Source: Sphingobium amiense (GTDB taxonomy: Bacteria; Pseudomonadota; Alphaproteobacteria; Sphingomonadales; Sphingomonadaceae). Taken from it: a DNA stretch of 64,000 nucleotides. The notes beneath the pieces are model-generated. The model did not search any database and was not told where the DNA came from. It worked only from the letters and a program-made list of their open reading frames with translations. Location: positions 682,001 through 746,000 of the forward strand of contig NZ_AP018664.1 of assembly GCF_003967075.1 (NCBI RefSeq), given 5' to 3'. Positions 18,433-26,179 of this stretch are shown here, one piece after another. Made by a program: the position numbers and the translations under genes. Positions within the stretch are counted from its first letter, which is position 1; each line of letters begins with the position of its first letter.

Positions 18433-18770
18433 TGACCAATATCACCCCGTTCCCGCAGCATGGCGCCGGTCAGGTGGGGTTCGATCGGTCGGAACTGCAG
18501 CGGATTCTGGATCTGTATGGGCGCATGGTGGCGGCCGGCCACTGGCGTGACTATGCGATGGACATGGGGCGGGAAGCGGCGATTTTCAGCGCCTTTCGTC
18601 GCACCGCCGAGCGCCCCGAATATCGCATCGAAAAACGCCCGGCGCTGCGCCACCGGCAGGGCATGTGGGCGCTGGTCGGCGAAAGCGGCCAGATATTGAA
18701 GCGCGGGCAGGAACTTCAGGGCGTGCTCGCGCCTGTCGAACGCAAGCTGCTGCGCATCGTCGAGGACTGA
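18432..18770 (+). CDS. DUF2794 protein
   Basis: This 112-residue cytoplasmic protein belongs to the alphaproteobacterial DUF2794 family, recognised by the FDRSELQRILDLYGRMVAAG segment, the WRDYAMDMG core and an IEKRPALRHRQGMWAL strand. Its function is unknown. It overlaps the cysE stop by one base (TGATG), so it is coupled to cysteine synthesis, a conserved arrangement in related genomes as far as I recall. Confidence 0.88.
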   Translation: MTNITPFPQHGAGQVGFDRSELQRILDLYGRMVAAGHWRDYAMDMGREAAIFSAFRRTAERPEYRIEKRPALRHRQGMWALVGESGQILKRGQELQGVLAPVERKLLRIVED

Positions 18771-18788
18771 CGCGCAGCAGCTTCGCGA

Positions 18789-19847
18789 TCAGGCGACCGC
18801 ACGGTCCAGATAGGGCAGCCGCGCCGACAGGCCTTCGGGCAGCCCGCGCACCACCATTGCCCGCGCATTGTGCCACAGCGCCGACAGCAGCAGCAGCGCC
18901 GACCCGATCACCAGCGCCGTCAGCGCCCAGGACAGTTCCACCGCGCCCGCCTGCCGGAAGAGGGCATAGAGCGCGTAGAGCACGTAAGCCAGGCTCGACA
19001 CCAGCAGCGCGCGCCGGTCGATGGCCAGAGCCACGATGCCGAACGCGACATAGAGCGCGATCACCAGCAGCGCCCGCCCGCCGCCGATCTCCCCGCCGTT
19101 CAGCACGCCCAGCATGTGAAACAGCGAATGCGCGATCATCGGCGCGGCGGTGAGGTGCAGCCAGAAAGCGACATCGGACCGCCGCGTGGTGCGCGCGCGG
19201 TCGCTCATGTCCCACCACATCGCCAGCGCGAACAGGGCAAGGCCTGCTCCCAGCATCAGGATGAAGGGCAGTTGATCGAAGCGCGGAACCGCCGCCATGA
19301 CGAGGCCGCCGATGACGCCCGCCGCAGCGGCCGATCCCGCCGCGACAGTGATCGGCACCATGAACCGCCGCCAGTGCAGCCACGCCGCCAGCGCGCAGCA
19401 TGCCGCAACCGCCGACGCGATCAGCGAAGCCGTCCTGTCGTCCGCGTCGGGGAAGAGTTGCGCGACGATGGCCACCAGCGCCAGCGCCACGCCGCCCACG
19501 AAACCCGCCAGCAGCAGGATCGACGGCAACGCCATCCGCCGCTTGCGCGTGAAATATTCGGCCAGACCCCAGCTCGCCGCCGCGACCAGCCCGCCCGACA
19601 TGAAGGCGGGCTGGTGACCGGCGATGCCGAATCGCATGCTGTTGCCCAGCCATCCCAGCGCCACCAGCAGGATGATTCCGGCGATGGATACGAAAATATC
19701 GTTGAAGCCGGTCAGCAGGCGGAAATGTTCCTCATCCACCACCGGGCTTGCGCGCGTGCGCGCCACATGATCGCGCAAGGCCTGTGCCGCCTGCGCCGGG
19801 ATCGCTCCCGCCGCTACGGCATCCTGCAAGTCGCTTTCGCTATACAT
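18789..19847 (-). CDS. DUF2157-like polytopic membrane protein
   Basis: This 352-residue protein has a short soluble N-terminal domain (residues 1-50, MYSESDLQDAVAAGAIPAQ) and about ten hydrophobic helices. The architecture resembles DUF2157-type membrane proteins; the function is unknown. A promoter can be read on the minus strand: -35 TTGATA, 17-base spacer, -10 TATGCT. The -35 lies inside a 20-bp palindrome (19893-19912) that may be an operator. A strong Shine-Dalgarno (GGGGAGGAGGA) precedes the ATG. Family assignment is moderate. Confidence 0.7.
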   Translation of the reverse strand: MYSESDLQDAVAAGAIPAQAAQALRDHVARTRASPVVDEEHFRLLTGFNDIFVSIAGIILLVALGWLGNSMRFGIAGHQPAFMSGGLVAAASWGLAEYFTRKRRMALPSILLLAGFVGGVALALVAIVAQLFPDADDRTASLIASAVAACCALAAWLHWRRFMVPITVAAGSAAAAGVIGGLVMAAVPRFDQLPFILMLGAGLALFALAMWWDMSDRARTTRRSDVAFWLHLTAAPMIAHSLFHMLGVLNGGEIGGGRALLVIALYVAFGIVALAIDRRALLVSSLAYVLYALYALFRQAGAVELSWALTALVIGSALLLLSALWHNARAMVVRGLPEGLSARLPYLDRAVA

Positions 19848-19892
19848 TCGTCCTCCTCCCCGGACTTTTTGATCGCCGGAGCATAGCAGTGG

Positions 19893-19912
19893 TGTATTGC
19901 TATATCAATACA
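19893..19912. promoter_or_regulatory. Palindromic operator candidate TGTATTG-N6-CAATACA overlapping a promoter
   Basis: TGTATTGCTATATCAATACA is a perfect 7-bp inverted repeat with a 6-base spacer. It lies between the divergent DUF2157-like gene and the nitronate-monooxygenase-like gene, and overlaps the predicted -35 of the former. A closely similar 20-mer lies at the DUF2807 promoter (43542-43561), suggesting a shared regulator, possibly of the GntR/YtrA kind (inference). Confidence 0.55.
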
Positions 19913-19983
19913 GTCTATTTTAGCCTTCTCCGCGCCTTTGGCCGGTGTTAGCGCCGGGCGTGAACAGGAGAGGAAAGATCGTC

Positions 19984-20928
19984 ATGTCGCTGCCGCCCTT
20001 GCTGAAGGACCGTCTCGCCCTGCCGCTCATCGGCTCGCCGATGTTCATCATCTCGCAGCCCGACCTCGTGATCGCGCAGTGCCGCGCGGGCGTGGTCGGC
20101 GCCTTTCCTTCGCTCAACGCGCGGCCTTCGGGCGTGTTCGAACAATGGCTGCAACGGCTGGAGGCGGAACTGACCGATGCCGACGCGCCCTTCGCCGTCA
20201 ACCTCATCGTCCACCGCTCCAACGCCCGGCTGGAGGAGGATCTGGACCTCTGCGTCCGCTATAGGGTGCCGGTCATCATCACCTCGCTCGGGGCGCGGGA
20301 GGATGTGAACGAAGCGGTGCACAGCTATGGCGGCATCGTCCTCCACGATGTCATCAACGACCGTTTCGCACGCAAGGCGGTCGAAAAGGGCGCGGACGGG
20401 CTGATCGCCGTCGCGGCGGGGGCAGGGGGCCATGCGGGCACACTGTCCCCCTTCGCGCTGGTGCAGGAAATCCGCCAGTGGTTCGACGGTCCGCTGGCGC
20501 TGTCCGGCTCCATCGCCACCGGCCGCGCCATCGCCGCCGCGCAGATGATGGGCGCGGACCTCGCCTATATGGGGTCGCCCTTCATCGCCACCGCCGAGGC
20601 CAATGCAGACGCTGCCTACAAGCAGATGATCGTCGACAGCCATGCCGACGACATCGTCTATTCCGATGTCTTCACCGGCGTGCACGGCAATTATCTGCGC
20701 CCCAGCATCGTCGCGGCGGGGCTGGACCCCGATGCGCTGCCGGAAGCCAATGCGATGGATTTCGCCAGCATGACCGGCGGCGACAAGAAGGCGTGGCGCG
20801 ACGTGTGGGGCTGCGGTCAGGGCATCGGCGCCATCGACCGGGTGCAGCCCGCCGCCGATTTCATCGCCGGGCTAAAGGCCGGCTATCGCGCGGCCATCGC
20901 CGGGCTCGCCGCGCAGGAAGTCGCCTAG
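19984..20928 (+). CDS. NAD(P)H-dependent flavin oxidoreductase, nitronate monooxygenase family
   Basis: This 314-residue FMN-binding TIM-barrel enzyme is related to nitronate monooxygenase and FabK. The start is ATG 19984 (MSLPPLLKDRLALPLIGSPM), preceded by AGGAGAGGAAAG. Family motifs include the N-terminal GSPMFIISQPDLV, the AAGAGGHAGTLSPFAL glycine-rich phosphate site and GSIATGRAIAAAQMMGADL. Its substrate is uncertain; members oxidise propionate-3-nitronate or reduce enoyl substrates. The 3' end overlaps the convergent hydrolase remnant by 57 bases. Confidence 0.88.
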   Translation: MSLPPLLKDRLALPLIGSPMFIISQPDLVIAQCRAGVVGAFPSLNARPSGVFEQWLQRLEAELTDADAPFAVNLIVHRSNARLEEDLDLCVRYRVPVIITSLGAREDVNEAVHSYGGIVLHDVINDRFARKAVEKGADGLIAVAAGAGGHAGTLSPFALVQEIRQWFDGPLALSGSIATGRAIAAAQMMGADLAYMGSPFIATAEANADAAYKQMIVDSHADDIVYSDVFTGVHGNYLRPSIVAAGLDPDALPEANAMDFASMTGGDKKAWRDVWGCGQGIGAIDRVQPAADFIAGLKAGYRAAIAGLAAQEVA

Positions 20929-21528
20929 CGTCGCGATGAAGCGGTCGAACTGGTCGTGGTGCAGCCAATGGCCCGCGTCGGCGAACTCGACCAGCCTCGC
21001 ATCCTGAAAATGCGCCATGCGTCCGTCCTTGGCCGGGTTGGACGCCCAACTGTCGTTGCCGAGGCACAGCAGGGTGGGGCAGGAGACCCGTGACCAGAAT
21101 TCAGGCAGACGGTCGTCGATCTGCTCCTGCGGCGGTATGACGCTGAGGGAGGGGTCGAACTTCCAGCTATAGCTGCCGTCCTCGTTGCGGTTGACGCCAT
21201 GGCTGGTGAGGTGAAGCGCCTGCTCCAGCGAAAGATGTTCGTTGCGCTGCTGCATCCGTCCGACCGCCGCCTCGATGGTGGGATAGCGCCGCAGGACGCG
21301 TCCGGCCTTGGCGCGCCGCTCCGCGATCCATTCCAGCCAGCGTTCGGTGGCCGGTTTTGCAGTCTTCTCCCGCATGGACGCGGGCGACATGCCCAGCCCC
21401 TCGATCGCCACGACCCGGCGCACCCTGTCGGGAAACAGCCCGGCATAGCGCAAGGTGATCGAGCCGCCGAGCGAATGCCCGACGATCGCCACCGGCGCGC
21501 GGTCCAGCAGGTCGACCAGCAGGGCGAG
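20872..21528 (-). pseudogene. Alpha/beta hydrolase gene truncated by an IS21-family insertion
   Basis: The remaining 218 codons cover the C-terminal three quarters of an alpha/beta hydrolase. The nucleophile elbow GHSLGGS is near the new 5' end, then VSCPTLLCLGNDSW (acid region) and the catalytic His in DAGHWLHHDQFDRF. The frame runs into the terminal repeat of the IS at 21529, and the first 70 or so residues, including the oxyanion region, are gone. They are not found on the other side of the IS, so this is a deletion, not a simple interruption. The residual ORF could start at the GTG at 21492 but would lack part of the fold. Confidence 0.85.
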
Positions 21529-21558
21529 TGTTGATTGCTGCTGAGAAGTGACCCGGGG
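21529..21558. repeat. Left terminal inverted repeat of IS21 copy A
   Basis: Thirty bases beginning TGTTGATTGCTGCTGAGAAG are matched perfectly in inverted form at 23989-24018. A second GAGAAGTGACCC copy lies at about 21567-21578. Confidence 0.95.
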
Positions 21559-21612
21559 TTTTCATCGAGAAGTGACCCACCTTGCGATTATGTTTCGGAT
21601 GTCAGGGGTGGG

Positions 21613-22395
21613 TCAAGATGGGGTTTTCTCCTTCCGGGTTTTGGGCTGCTGAGCGGAGCTGTTCTTGAACCTGAAGCTGTCGTTGCCGGTCTCGAGGATG
21701 TGGCAGTGATGGGTGAGCCGATCGAGGAGCGCGGTGGTCATCTTGGCATCTCCGAACACGGTGGCCCATTCGCTGAAGCTGAGGTTGGTGGTGATGATGA
21801 CGCTGGTGCGCTCGTAAAGCTTGCTCAGCAGATGGAACAGCAGGGCGCCGCCTGAGGCGCTGAACGGCAGATAACCAAGCTCGTCGAGGATCACGAGATC
21901 GGAGTGGGCAAGCCTTCCGGCGATCTGCCCTGCCTTGCCCTGCGCCTTCTCCTGTTCCAGCGCGTTGACCAGCTCGACCGTGGAGAAGAACCGCACGCGC
22001 TTGCGATGATGCTCGATGGCCTGGACGCCTAGGGCGGTGGCGATGTGGGTCTTGCCGGTTCCGGGTCCGCCGACCAGCACGATATTGTCGGCCACGTCCA
22101 TAAACTCGCAGCGGTGAAGCTGGCGGACCAGCGCCTCGTTGACCTCGCTGCTGGCAAAGTCGAAGCTCGCCAGATCGCGATAGGCCGGGAACCGTGCGAT
22201 CTTGAGCTGATAGGATACCGACCGCACTTCCCGTTCGGCAGTCTCCGCCTTCAAAAGCTGGGACAGGATCGGGACGGCCGCGTCGAACGCGGGCGCGCCT
22301 TGCTCCATGAGATCGGTGACGGCCTGCGCCATGCCATGCATCTTGAGGCTGCGCAGCATGACGATGATGGCGCCGCTGGCGGGATCATGACGCAT
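21613..22395 (-). CDS. istB: IS21 transposition helper ATPase IstB (copy A)
   Basis: This 260-residue AAA+ ATPase delivers target DNA to the IstA transposase. Walker A is [10 protein letters not shown] and Walker B is [12 protein letters not shown]. The start ATG at 22395 ([20 protein letters not shown]) overlaps the istA 3' end by 11 bases, the same arrangement as in copy B. The C-terminal tail ([15 protein letters not shown]) differs from copy B. No frameshift is seen. Confidence 0.94.
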   Translation of the reverse strand: MRHDPASGAIIVMLRSLKMHGMAQAVTDLMEQGAPAFDAAVPILSQLLKAETAEREVRSVSYQLKIARFPAYRDLASFDFASSEVNEALVRQLHRCEFMDVADNIVLVGGPGTGKTHIATALGVQAIEHHRKRVRFFSTVELVNALEQEKAQGKAGQIAGRLAHSDLVILDELGYLPFSASGGALLFHLLSKLYERTSVIITTNLSFSEWATVFGDAKMTTALLDRLTHHCHILETGNDSFRFKNSSAQQPKTRKEKTPS

Positions 22396-23908
22396 GGCGG
22401 TTCTCCCCGCGCAGCGCATCATAGCGTTCCACATTGGCAAGGGGCTCGCTGACCAGCCTCAGCGCCTGGGGCGCCGTGATCGGCGGTGTCGTCAGCGGCT
22501 TGCCGTCGATCAGCCGGTGCAGCAAGTTGAGGATATGGGTTTTGGTCGGAACACCGGACTCCAGCGCCATGGTAACCGCGCGCAGTACGACCTGCTCGTC
22601 ATGATGCAGCACCAGGGCAAGGATCTCGACCATCTCTCTGTCGCCGCCGGGAGCGCGCAACAGATGGCGCTGTAACCGCTGGAAGGCATCGGGCATCTCT
22701 AGGAACGGCGCGCCATTGCGCAGGGCGCCAGGCTTGCGCTGGACCACTGCCAGATAATGGCGCCAGTCATAAACAGTGCGTCCTGGCCCATCATGGGATC
22801 GTTCGATGATGCGCTGGTGTTCGCACAGCAACTGCCCCTCGGCCACCACGAGGAAGCGGTCGGGATAGAGCCGCACGCTGACAGGGCGGTTGGCAAAGGA
22901 TGCCGGCACGCTGTAGCGGTTGCGCTCCAGATGGACGAGGCAGGTCGGTGAGACCCGCTTGCCATATTCGACAAAGCCGTCGAACGGCCTGCCCATCGGC
23001 ATCAGGCTTGCCACCTCCTCGGCCCAGGCATCAGCGACAGAGCCCGGTTCGATCCCGTGCGGGATATCCTGCCACAGCGCCTTGCAGCGATCCTCCAGCC
23101 AGCTGTTCAGGGCGTCGAGCGTCTCGGTCTGGGGAACGGGCTGCCACAGGCGATGCCGCGCATCCTGGACGTTCTTCTCGACCTGCCCCTTCTCCCAACC
23201 CGCTGCCGGATTACAGAACTCTGCCTCGAACAGATAATGGCTCACCATCGTGAGGAAGCGGGCGTTGACGGTCCGATCCTTGCCGCGCCCGACCTTGTCG
23301 ACGGCAGTGCGCATGTTGTCATAGATGCCGCGGCGCGGCACCCCGCCCAGCACGCGGAACGCGTGATTATGGGCGTCGAACAGCATCTCGTGGGTCTGGA
23401 GCAGATAGGCTCGAACGAAGAAGGCCCGGCTGTAGCTGAGCTTGAAGTGTGCAACCTGCAGCTTGGTGCGGACACCATCGATGATCGCCCAGTCCTCGCT
23501 CCAGTCAAACTGGAATGCTTCACCCGGTGCGAACGACAACGGCACGAAGGTGCCCTTGCCGCTCATCTGCTGCTGGCGGCGATAATCATCGCGCCAGGCA
23601 CGAGCAAAGGCCGCGACACGGCCATAGGACCCGTCAAAGCCCAGGCTCACCAGATCGGCATGCAACTGCTTGATCGTGCGCTTCTGCTTGCGCGATCGGC
23701 CCATCTCTCGCCTGAGCCAGACCGTCAGCCGATCGACGAACGGATCCAGCTTGCTCGGCCGCTCGGGCACTTTGAACTGCGGCTCGACTGTGTCTGACCG
23801 CAGATATTTACGGACCGTGTTGCGGGATAGACCGGTACGCTTGGCTATCTCCCGGATCGACAGATGATCGCGGTAATGCCAGCGCCGGATGACGCTCAAT
23901 AATGCCAT
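22385..23908 (-). CDS. istA: IS21 transposase IstA (copy A)
   Basis: This 507-residue DDE transposase has an N-terminal helix-turn-helix ([20 protein letters not shown]). The catalytic residues are in FQFDWSEDW (first D), [12 protein letters not shown] (second D) and [11 protein letters not shown] (E). The start is placed at ATG 23908 because a GGAG sequence lies 8 bases upstream, an arrangement conserved in copy B; a GTG three codons earlier is an alternative. Overlap with istB suggests coupled translation. It appears complete and potentially active. Confidence 0.94.
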   Translation of the reverse strand: MALLSVIRRWHYRDHLSIREIAKRTGLSRNTVRKYLRSDTVEPQFKVPERPSKLDPFVDRLTVWLRREMGRSRKQKRTIKQLHADLVSLGFDGSYGRVAAFARAWRDDYRRQQQMSGKGTFVPLSFAPGEAFQFDWSEDWAIIDGVRTKLQVAHFKLSYSRAFFVRAYLLQTHEMLFDAHNHAFRVLGGVPRRGIYDNMRTAVDKVGRGKDRTVNARFLTMVSHYLFEAEFCNPAAGWEKGQVEKNVQDARHRLWQPVPQTETLDALNSWLEDRCKALWQDIPHGIEPGSVADAWAEEVASLMPMGRPFDGFVEYGKRVSPTCLVHLERNRYSVPASFANRPVSVRLYPDRFLVVAEGQLLCEHQRIIERSHDGPGRTVYDWRHYLAVVQRKPGALRNGAPFLEMPDAFQRLQRHLLRAPGGDREMVEILALVLHHDEQVVLRAVTMALESGVPTKTHILNLLHRLIDGKPLTTPPITAPQALRLVSEPLANVERYDALRGENRHAS

Positions 23909-23988
23909 GTCCAACACTCCATGGTCCCCCGCTCAAAGCCAGGGACGTGTTCAAACATGGGTCACTTCTCAGTGAAAATTACTGGCTT

Positions 23989-24018
23989 CCCCGGGTCACT
24001 TCTCAGCAGCAATCAACA
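23989..24018. repeat. Right terminal inverted repeat of IS21 copy A
   Basis: This is the perfect 30-base complement of the left repeat, ending CAATCAACA. An inner GGGTCACTTCTC copy lies at about 23959-23970. Confidence 0.95.
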
Positions 24019-24021
24019 GCC

Positions 24022-24162
24022 ATGGCGGAGATCGACCGATGCCAGACGGTGATCGACGTGAACAACCGCGTTGCGGCGCTGGCTGAGCATCTTGGCGACG
24101 AGGACCGGGACGCGCTTCTGGATCATGCCGGTGTGCGCCGGACTGAGTTGGGGGCGAAGTAA
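24022..24162 (+). CDS. Small hypothetical protein, 5' end probably lost to the IS junction
   Basis: Forty-six residues (MAEIDRCQTVIDVNNRVAAL...) start at an ATG 4 bases inside the IS junction. The frame continues upstream into the IS, so the original N-terminus may have been removed and this ATG may be fortuitous. Its TAA overlaps the ATG of the next gene (TAATG). It is helical and acidic, with no recognised family. Confidence is modest because of its size. Confidence 0.45.
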   Translation: MAEIDRCQTVIDVNNRVAALAEHLGDEDRDALLDHAGVRRTELGAK

Positions 24163-24608
24163 TGGACTGCCCACATCCGAAGAGCAAAGGCGCGAAAAGG
24201 TGCAAGTCTTGCTCCGCCAAGTTCATGGCGACCGATCCGGAAATTCAGCGCAGGCGCCGTGAGGGCATTGCCCGCCACCATGCGAAGCCCGGTGTAAAGC
24301 TGGAATACCGCGAGCGGATGCGCAAGGTTATGGAGAAGGTCAAGGCCGATCCGGCGCTGATGGAAAAGCGCCGTGAGCATGGGCGCTGGCTACACGCGAA
24401 CGTGCTGACACGTCCGGATGTCGTTGAAAAGACGCTAGCGCCCGAGACTCGGGAAAAGCGAGCCGCCACGCTTTCGGCAACCCGGATGCGGGACATCCCC
24501 GGCGCATATCGCGACGAATATCGCCGTTTGGTTGCCAGCAAAAAAGCCACCGCTGCTGAAGCGAAGGCAATCATCCTTGAGCAATTCAAGCGCGACATAG
24601 CCGCCTAA
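24162..24608 (+). CDS. Phage-type basic protein with a short zinc-knuckle-like N-terminus
   Basis: This 148-residue protein opens with MDCPHPKSKGAKRCKSCSAKF, whose cysteines could form a minimal zinc-binding knuckle. The rest is a long, highly charged helical region rich in Arg, Lys and Glu. This suggests nucleic-acid binding, but I recognise no defined family. It overlaps the preceding small ORF by one base and is followed after 14 bases by another small gene. Confidence 0.6.
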   Translation: MDCPHPKSKGAKRCKSCSAKFMATDPEIQRRRREGIARHHAKPGVKLEYRERMRKVMEKVKADPALMEKRREHGRWLHANVLTRPDVVEKTLAPETREKRAATLSATRMRDIPGAYRDEYRRLVASKKATAAEAKAIILEQFKRDIAA

Positions 24609-24622
24609 AGGGAGAAACCCAC

Positions 24623-24892
24623 ATGCTGAACATATTCAAGCGCAAGGAGCCGGTCATATCGCTGGCGGAGCATGAGAGGATTGTTGGTGAGAAGGCTCGC
24701 CAGCACGCCATAGATACCGCCCGGTGGGGTGCGCTCATGAAAGAGGCTGGGCAACGCCTTGAAGAGGTTCGCAAAGACCGTGACGGACTTCTGCCCGACG
24801 CCCTGAAATACCGCGCGAAGCTGATCCGCGACCGTGAAGGCGCGACGCAAAGGCGTCAGTCCAAGACCATGTCAATGCGGGCATCCGACTAA
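24623..24892 (+). CDS. Hypothetical phage protein
   Basis: This 89-residue charged, probably helical protein (MLNIFKRKEPVISLAEHERI...) has no recognised domain. The start is supported by an AAAGGGAGAAA sequence about 8 bases upstream. The central EEVRKDRDGLLPDALKYRAK region suggests a coiled coil. The next coding start is 86 bases downstream with no convincing gene between. Confidence 0.55.
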   Translation: MLNIFKRKEPVISLAEHERIVGEKARQHAIDTARWGALMKEAGQRLEEVRKDRDGLLPDALKYRAKLIRDREGATQRRQSKTMSMRASD

Positions 24893-24978
24893 CCCCAGCC
24901 GCCTCCACCCGCTCCCCCAGCGGACCATGGCGAAACAGCGATCCCCCGATGGCAAAGGCGGATCGCAGGAGATTTTAG

Positions 24979-25392
24979 ATGGCAGACCAGGCATGGCAAT
25001 GGTGGTCAGGCTCTAACGATGAGTTTTACACCAACGGACCATTTGAATGCCGCGAACATGCGGTCGAAGTGCTGGACGGTTATGGTGGCTACATCATTGA
25101 AGCCATCAAGCAAGACGTGAGGTTCAGCGCAGACCAACTAATTGATGTGCAATATTTTGAAGACGACGACTATTTCAGCGGTGAGGGCGGTGATCCCGAC
25201 CGCAAGGGTGATAAGGAAGAAATCGCCAAGGCAGACGCCGAATTGCAGGAATTGCTAAACGCGTGGTGCGCCAAATGGCAGCACACCTTTGTTGCTCCCG
25301 AAATGTTTGCCGCCACGCGCAACGCGGCGAGCGTGCCGAAATTTGAGGACGAGGCAGCGCAAAAAGCTTGGCTCGCACAGGTGCCAGCATGA
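24979..25392 (+). CDS. Hypothetical acidic phage protein
   Basis: This 137-residue acidic protein begins MADQAWQWWSGSNDEFYTNG and has a central acidic run (VQYFEDDDYFSGEGGDPDRK). A Shine-Dalgarno-like CAGGAG precedes the ATG. No family is recognised. Its stop overlaps the ATG of the next 46-codon gene (ATGA), indicating coupled expression. Confidence 0.6.
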   Translation: MADQAWQWWSGSNDEFYTNGPFECREHAVEVLDGYGGYIIEAIKQDVRFSADQLIDVQYFEDDDYFSGEGGDPDRKGDKEEIAKADAELQELLNAWCAKWQHTFVAPEMFAATRNAASVPKFEDEAAQKAWLAQVPA

Positions 25393-25529
25393 CCCGCCCA
25401 CTCCCCGCGACCAGCCATCGCAAGACGATAGCGCCGCTTGTGGCCCACAAGCCGTTCACGGACGCGGCGATAGCAAACCACAAGCGCAGGCTGCGTCTGG
25501 AGCTGGCGCGGATCCAGGGGGTGTTATGA
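25389..25529 (+). CDS. 46-residue coupled small protein
   Basis: This small gene starts with ATG inside the ATGA overlap at 25389-25392 and stops inside another ATGA overlap at 25526-25529, exactly bridging its neighbours. The product (MTRPLPATSHRKTIAPLVAH...) is basic and ends RRLRLELARIQGVL, a likely amphipathic helix. The double overlap is the main evidence that it is translated. No family is recognised. Confidence 0.55.
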   Translation: MTRPLPATSHRKTIAPLVAHKPFTDAAIANHKRRLRLELARIQGVL

Positions 25530-25777
25530 GCGAACGCTTTGATTGCGCCATCTGCCAGAGGTCGATCGGCGACATGTGGAATCATCTCCGCAACGGTCGG
25601 GACCGACAAATCGCGCCTGTATGTCTTGGCTGCGAGACAGAATGGGCGCGCGGCATCGGCAAGCCGTTGGGCGGCTCTTTCATGGATCGCCGAAATGTGA
25701 CGCGCGGGCTGGCGCTGGCAGAGGCGCTGCATACCGAGGCGCGCCATCAGCAATGGAGCAACTGCCATGCAGCGTGA
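25526..25777 (+). CDS. Small zinc-finger-like phage protein
   Basis: This 83-residue protein, MSERFDCAICQRSIGDMWNH..., has a C-x2-C pair near the N-terminus and a second in PVCLGCETEW, suggesting a treble-clef or ribbon zinc site. The start is the ATG that overlaps the preceding stop. The 3' end overlaps the next gene by 11 bases. It may bind nucleic acid or protein, but no family is assigned. Confidence 0.6.
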   Translation: MSERFDCAICQRSIGDMWNHLRNGRDRQIAPVCLGCETEWARGIGKPLGGSFMDRRNVTRGLALAEALHTEARHQQWSNCHAA

Positions 25778-26000
25778 TTATGAAAGCGCGCCTGTCTCGG
25801 AGCAGCTTGGCATTCATTCGGTCATCGCAGGGCTTGTTTCTGACCTTGACCAACTGCGGGCAGGGGAGATCAGCGTCAACGATGCTGTCGCGCGCTCCAT
25901 GCTCGCAAAGCAGATTTTTAACGGCGTCCGCATCTATCTGAACGGCGCAAAGGTGCTGTCTGATAACGCCCGCGCCATTGAAGGCAAGGCCTGCCCATGA
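25767..26000 (+). CDS. Hypothetical small phage protein
   Basis: This 77-residue, mostly helical protein is MQRDYESAPVSEQLGIHSVI.... Its start overlaps the previous gene by 11 bases and its stop overlaps the next start (ATGA). No family or motif is recognised; the coupled position in the small-gene chain is the main support. Confidence 0.55.
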   Translation: MQRDYESAPVSEQLGIHSVIAGLVSDLDQLRAGEISVNDAVARSMLAKQIFNGVRIYLNGAKVLSDNARAIEGKACP

Positions 26001-26179
26001 CCCAGCGCACCAACTGGTTCCAGGCCTGCCTTGAGTGCCGGTCAACCGAGCCGAACCCTTCCGGCGTCTGCGCTTCCTGCGAGGCCAAGCACGGCTACGC
26101 CAACGACAATCGCGCCCCTGCGTCCTTCACCGGTGACGTGGACGCAAGCAGCCGGGAACCCAAGGAGATAGAGCTGTGA
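25997..26179 (+). CDS. Small zinc-ribbon protein
   Basis: This 60-residue protein has a four-cysteine ribbon: C-x2-C in ACLECRS and C-x2-C in GVCASCEAKHG, separated by about ten residues. The rest is polar and probably disordered. It begins in an ATGA overlap and its stop overlaps the GTG start of the following gene (GTGA). A DNA-, RNA- or protein-binding role is plausible. Confidence 0.6.
   Translation: MTQRTNWFQACLECRSTEPNPSGVCASCEAKHGYANDNRAPASFTGDVDASSREPKEIEL

Larger units (their letters stand above)
21529..24018 (-). mobile_element. IS21-family insertion sequence, copy A
   Basis: This 2490-bp element is bounded by perfect 30-bp inverted repeats beginning 5'-TGTTGATTGCTGCTGAGAAG and ending with the complement ...AATCAACA, the TG...CA termini of IS21. 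Secondary copies of GAGAAGTGACCC sit just inside both ends, as in the multiple terminal repeats of this family. It encodes istA and istB, both intact, on the minus strand. Flanks are GGGCGAG on the left and GCCATGG on the right, so there is no target-site duplication. The left side is a hydrolase fragment and the right side a prophage remnant, which points to an adjacent deletion or recombination after insertion. Confidence 0.95.

Noticed and set aside
24834..25016. A 60-codon frame bridging two small phage genes
   Set aside because: It overlaps both neighbours in another frame, lacks a ribosome site and has low-complexity Arg/Pro sequence.
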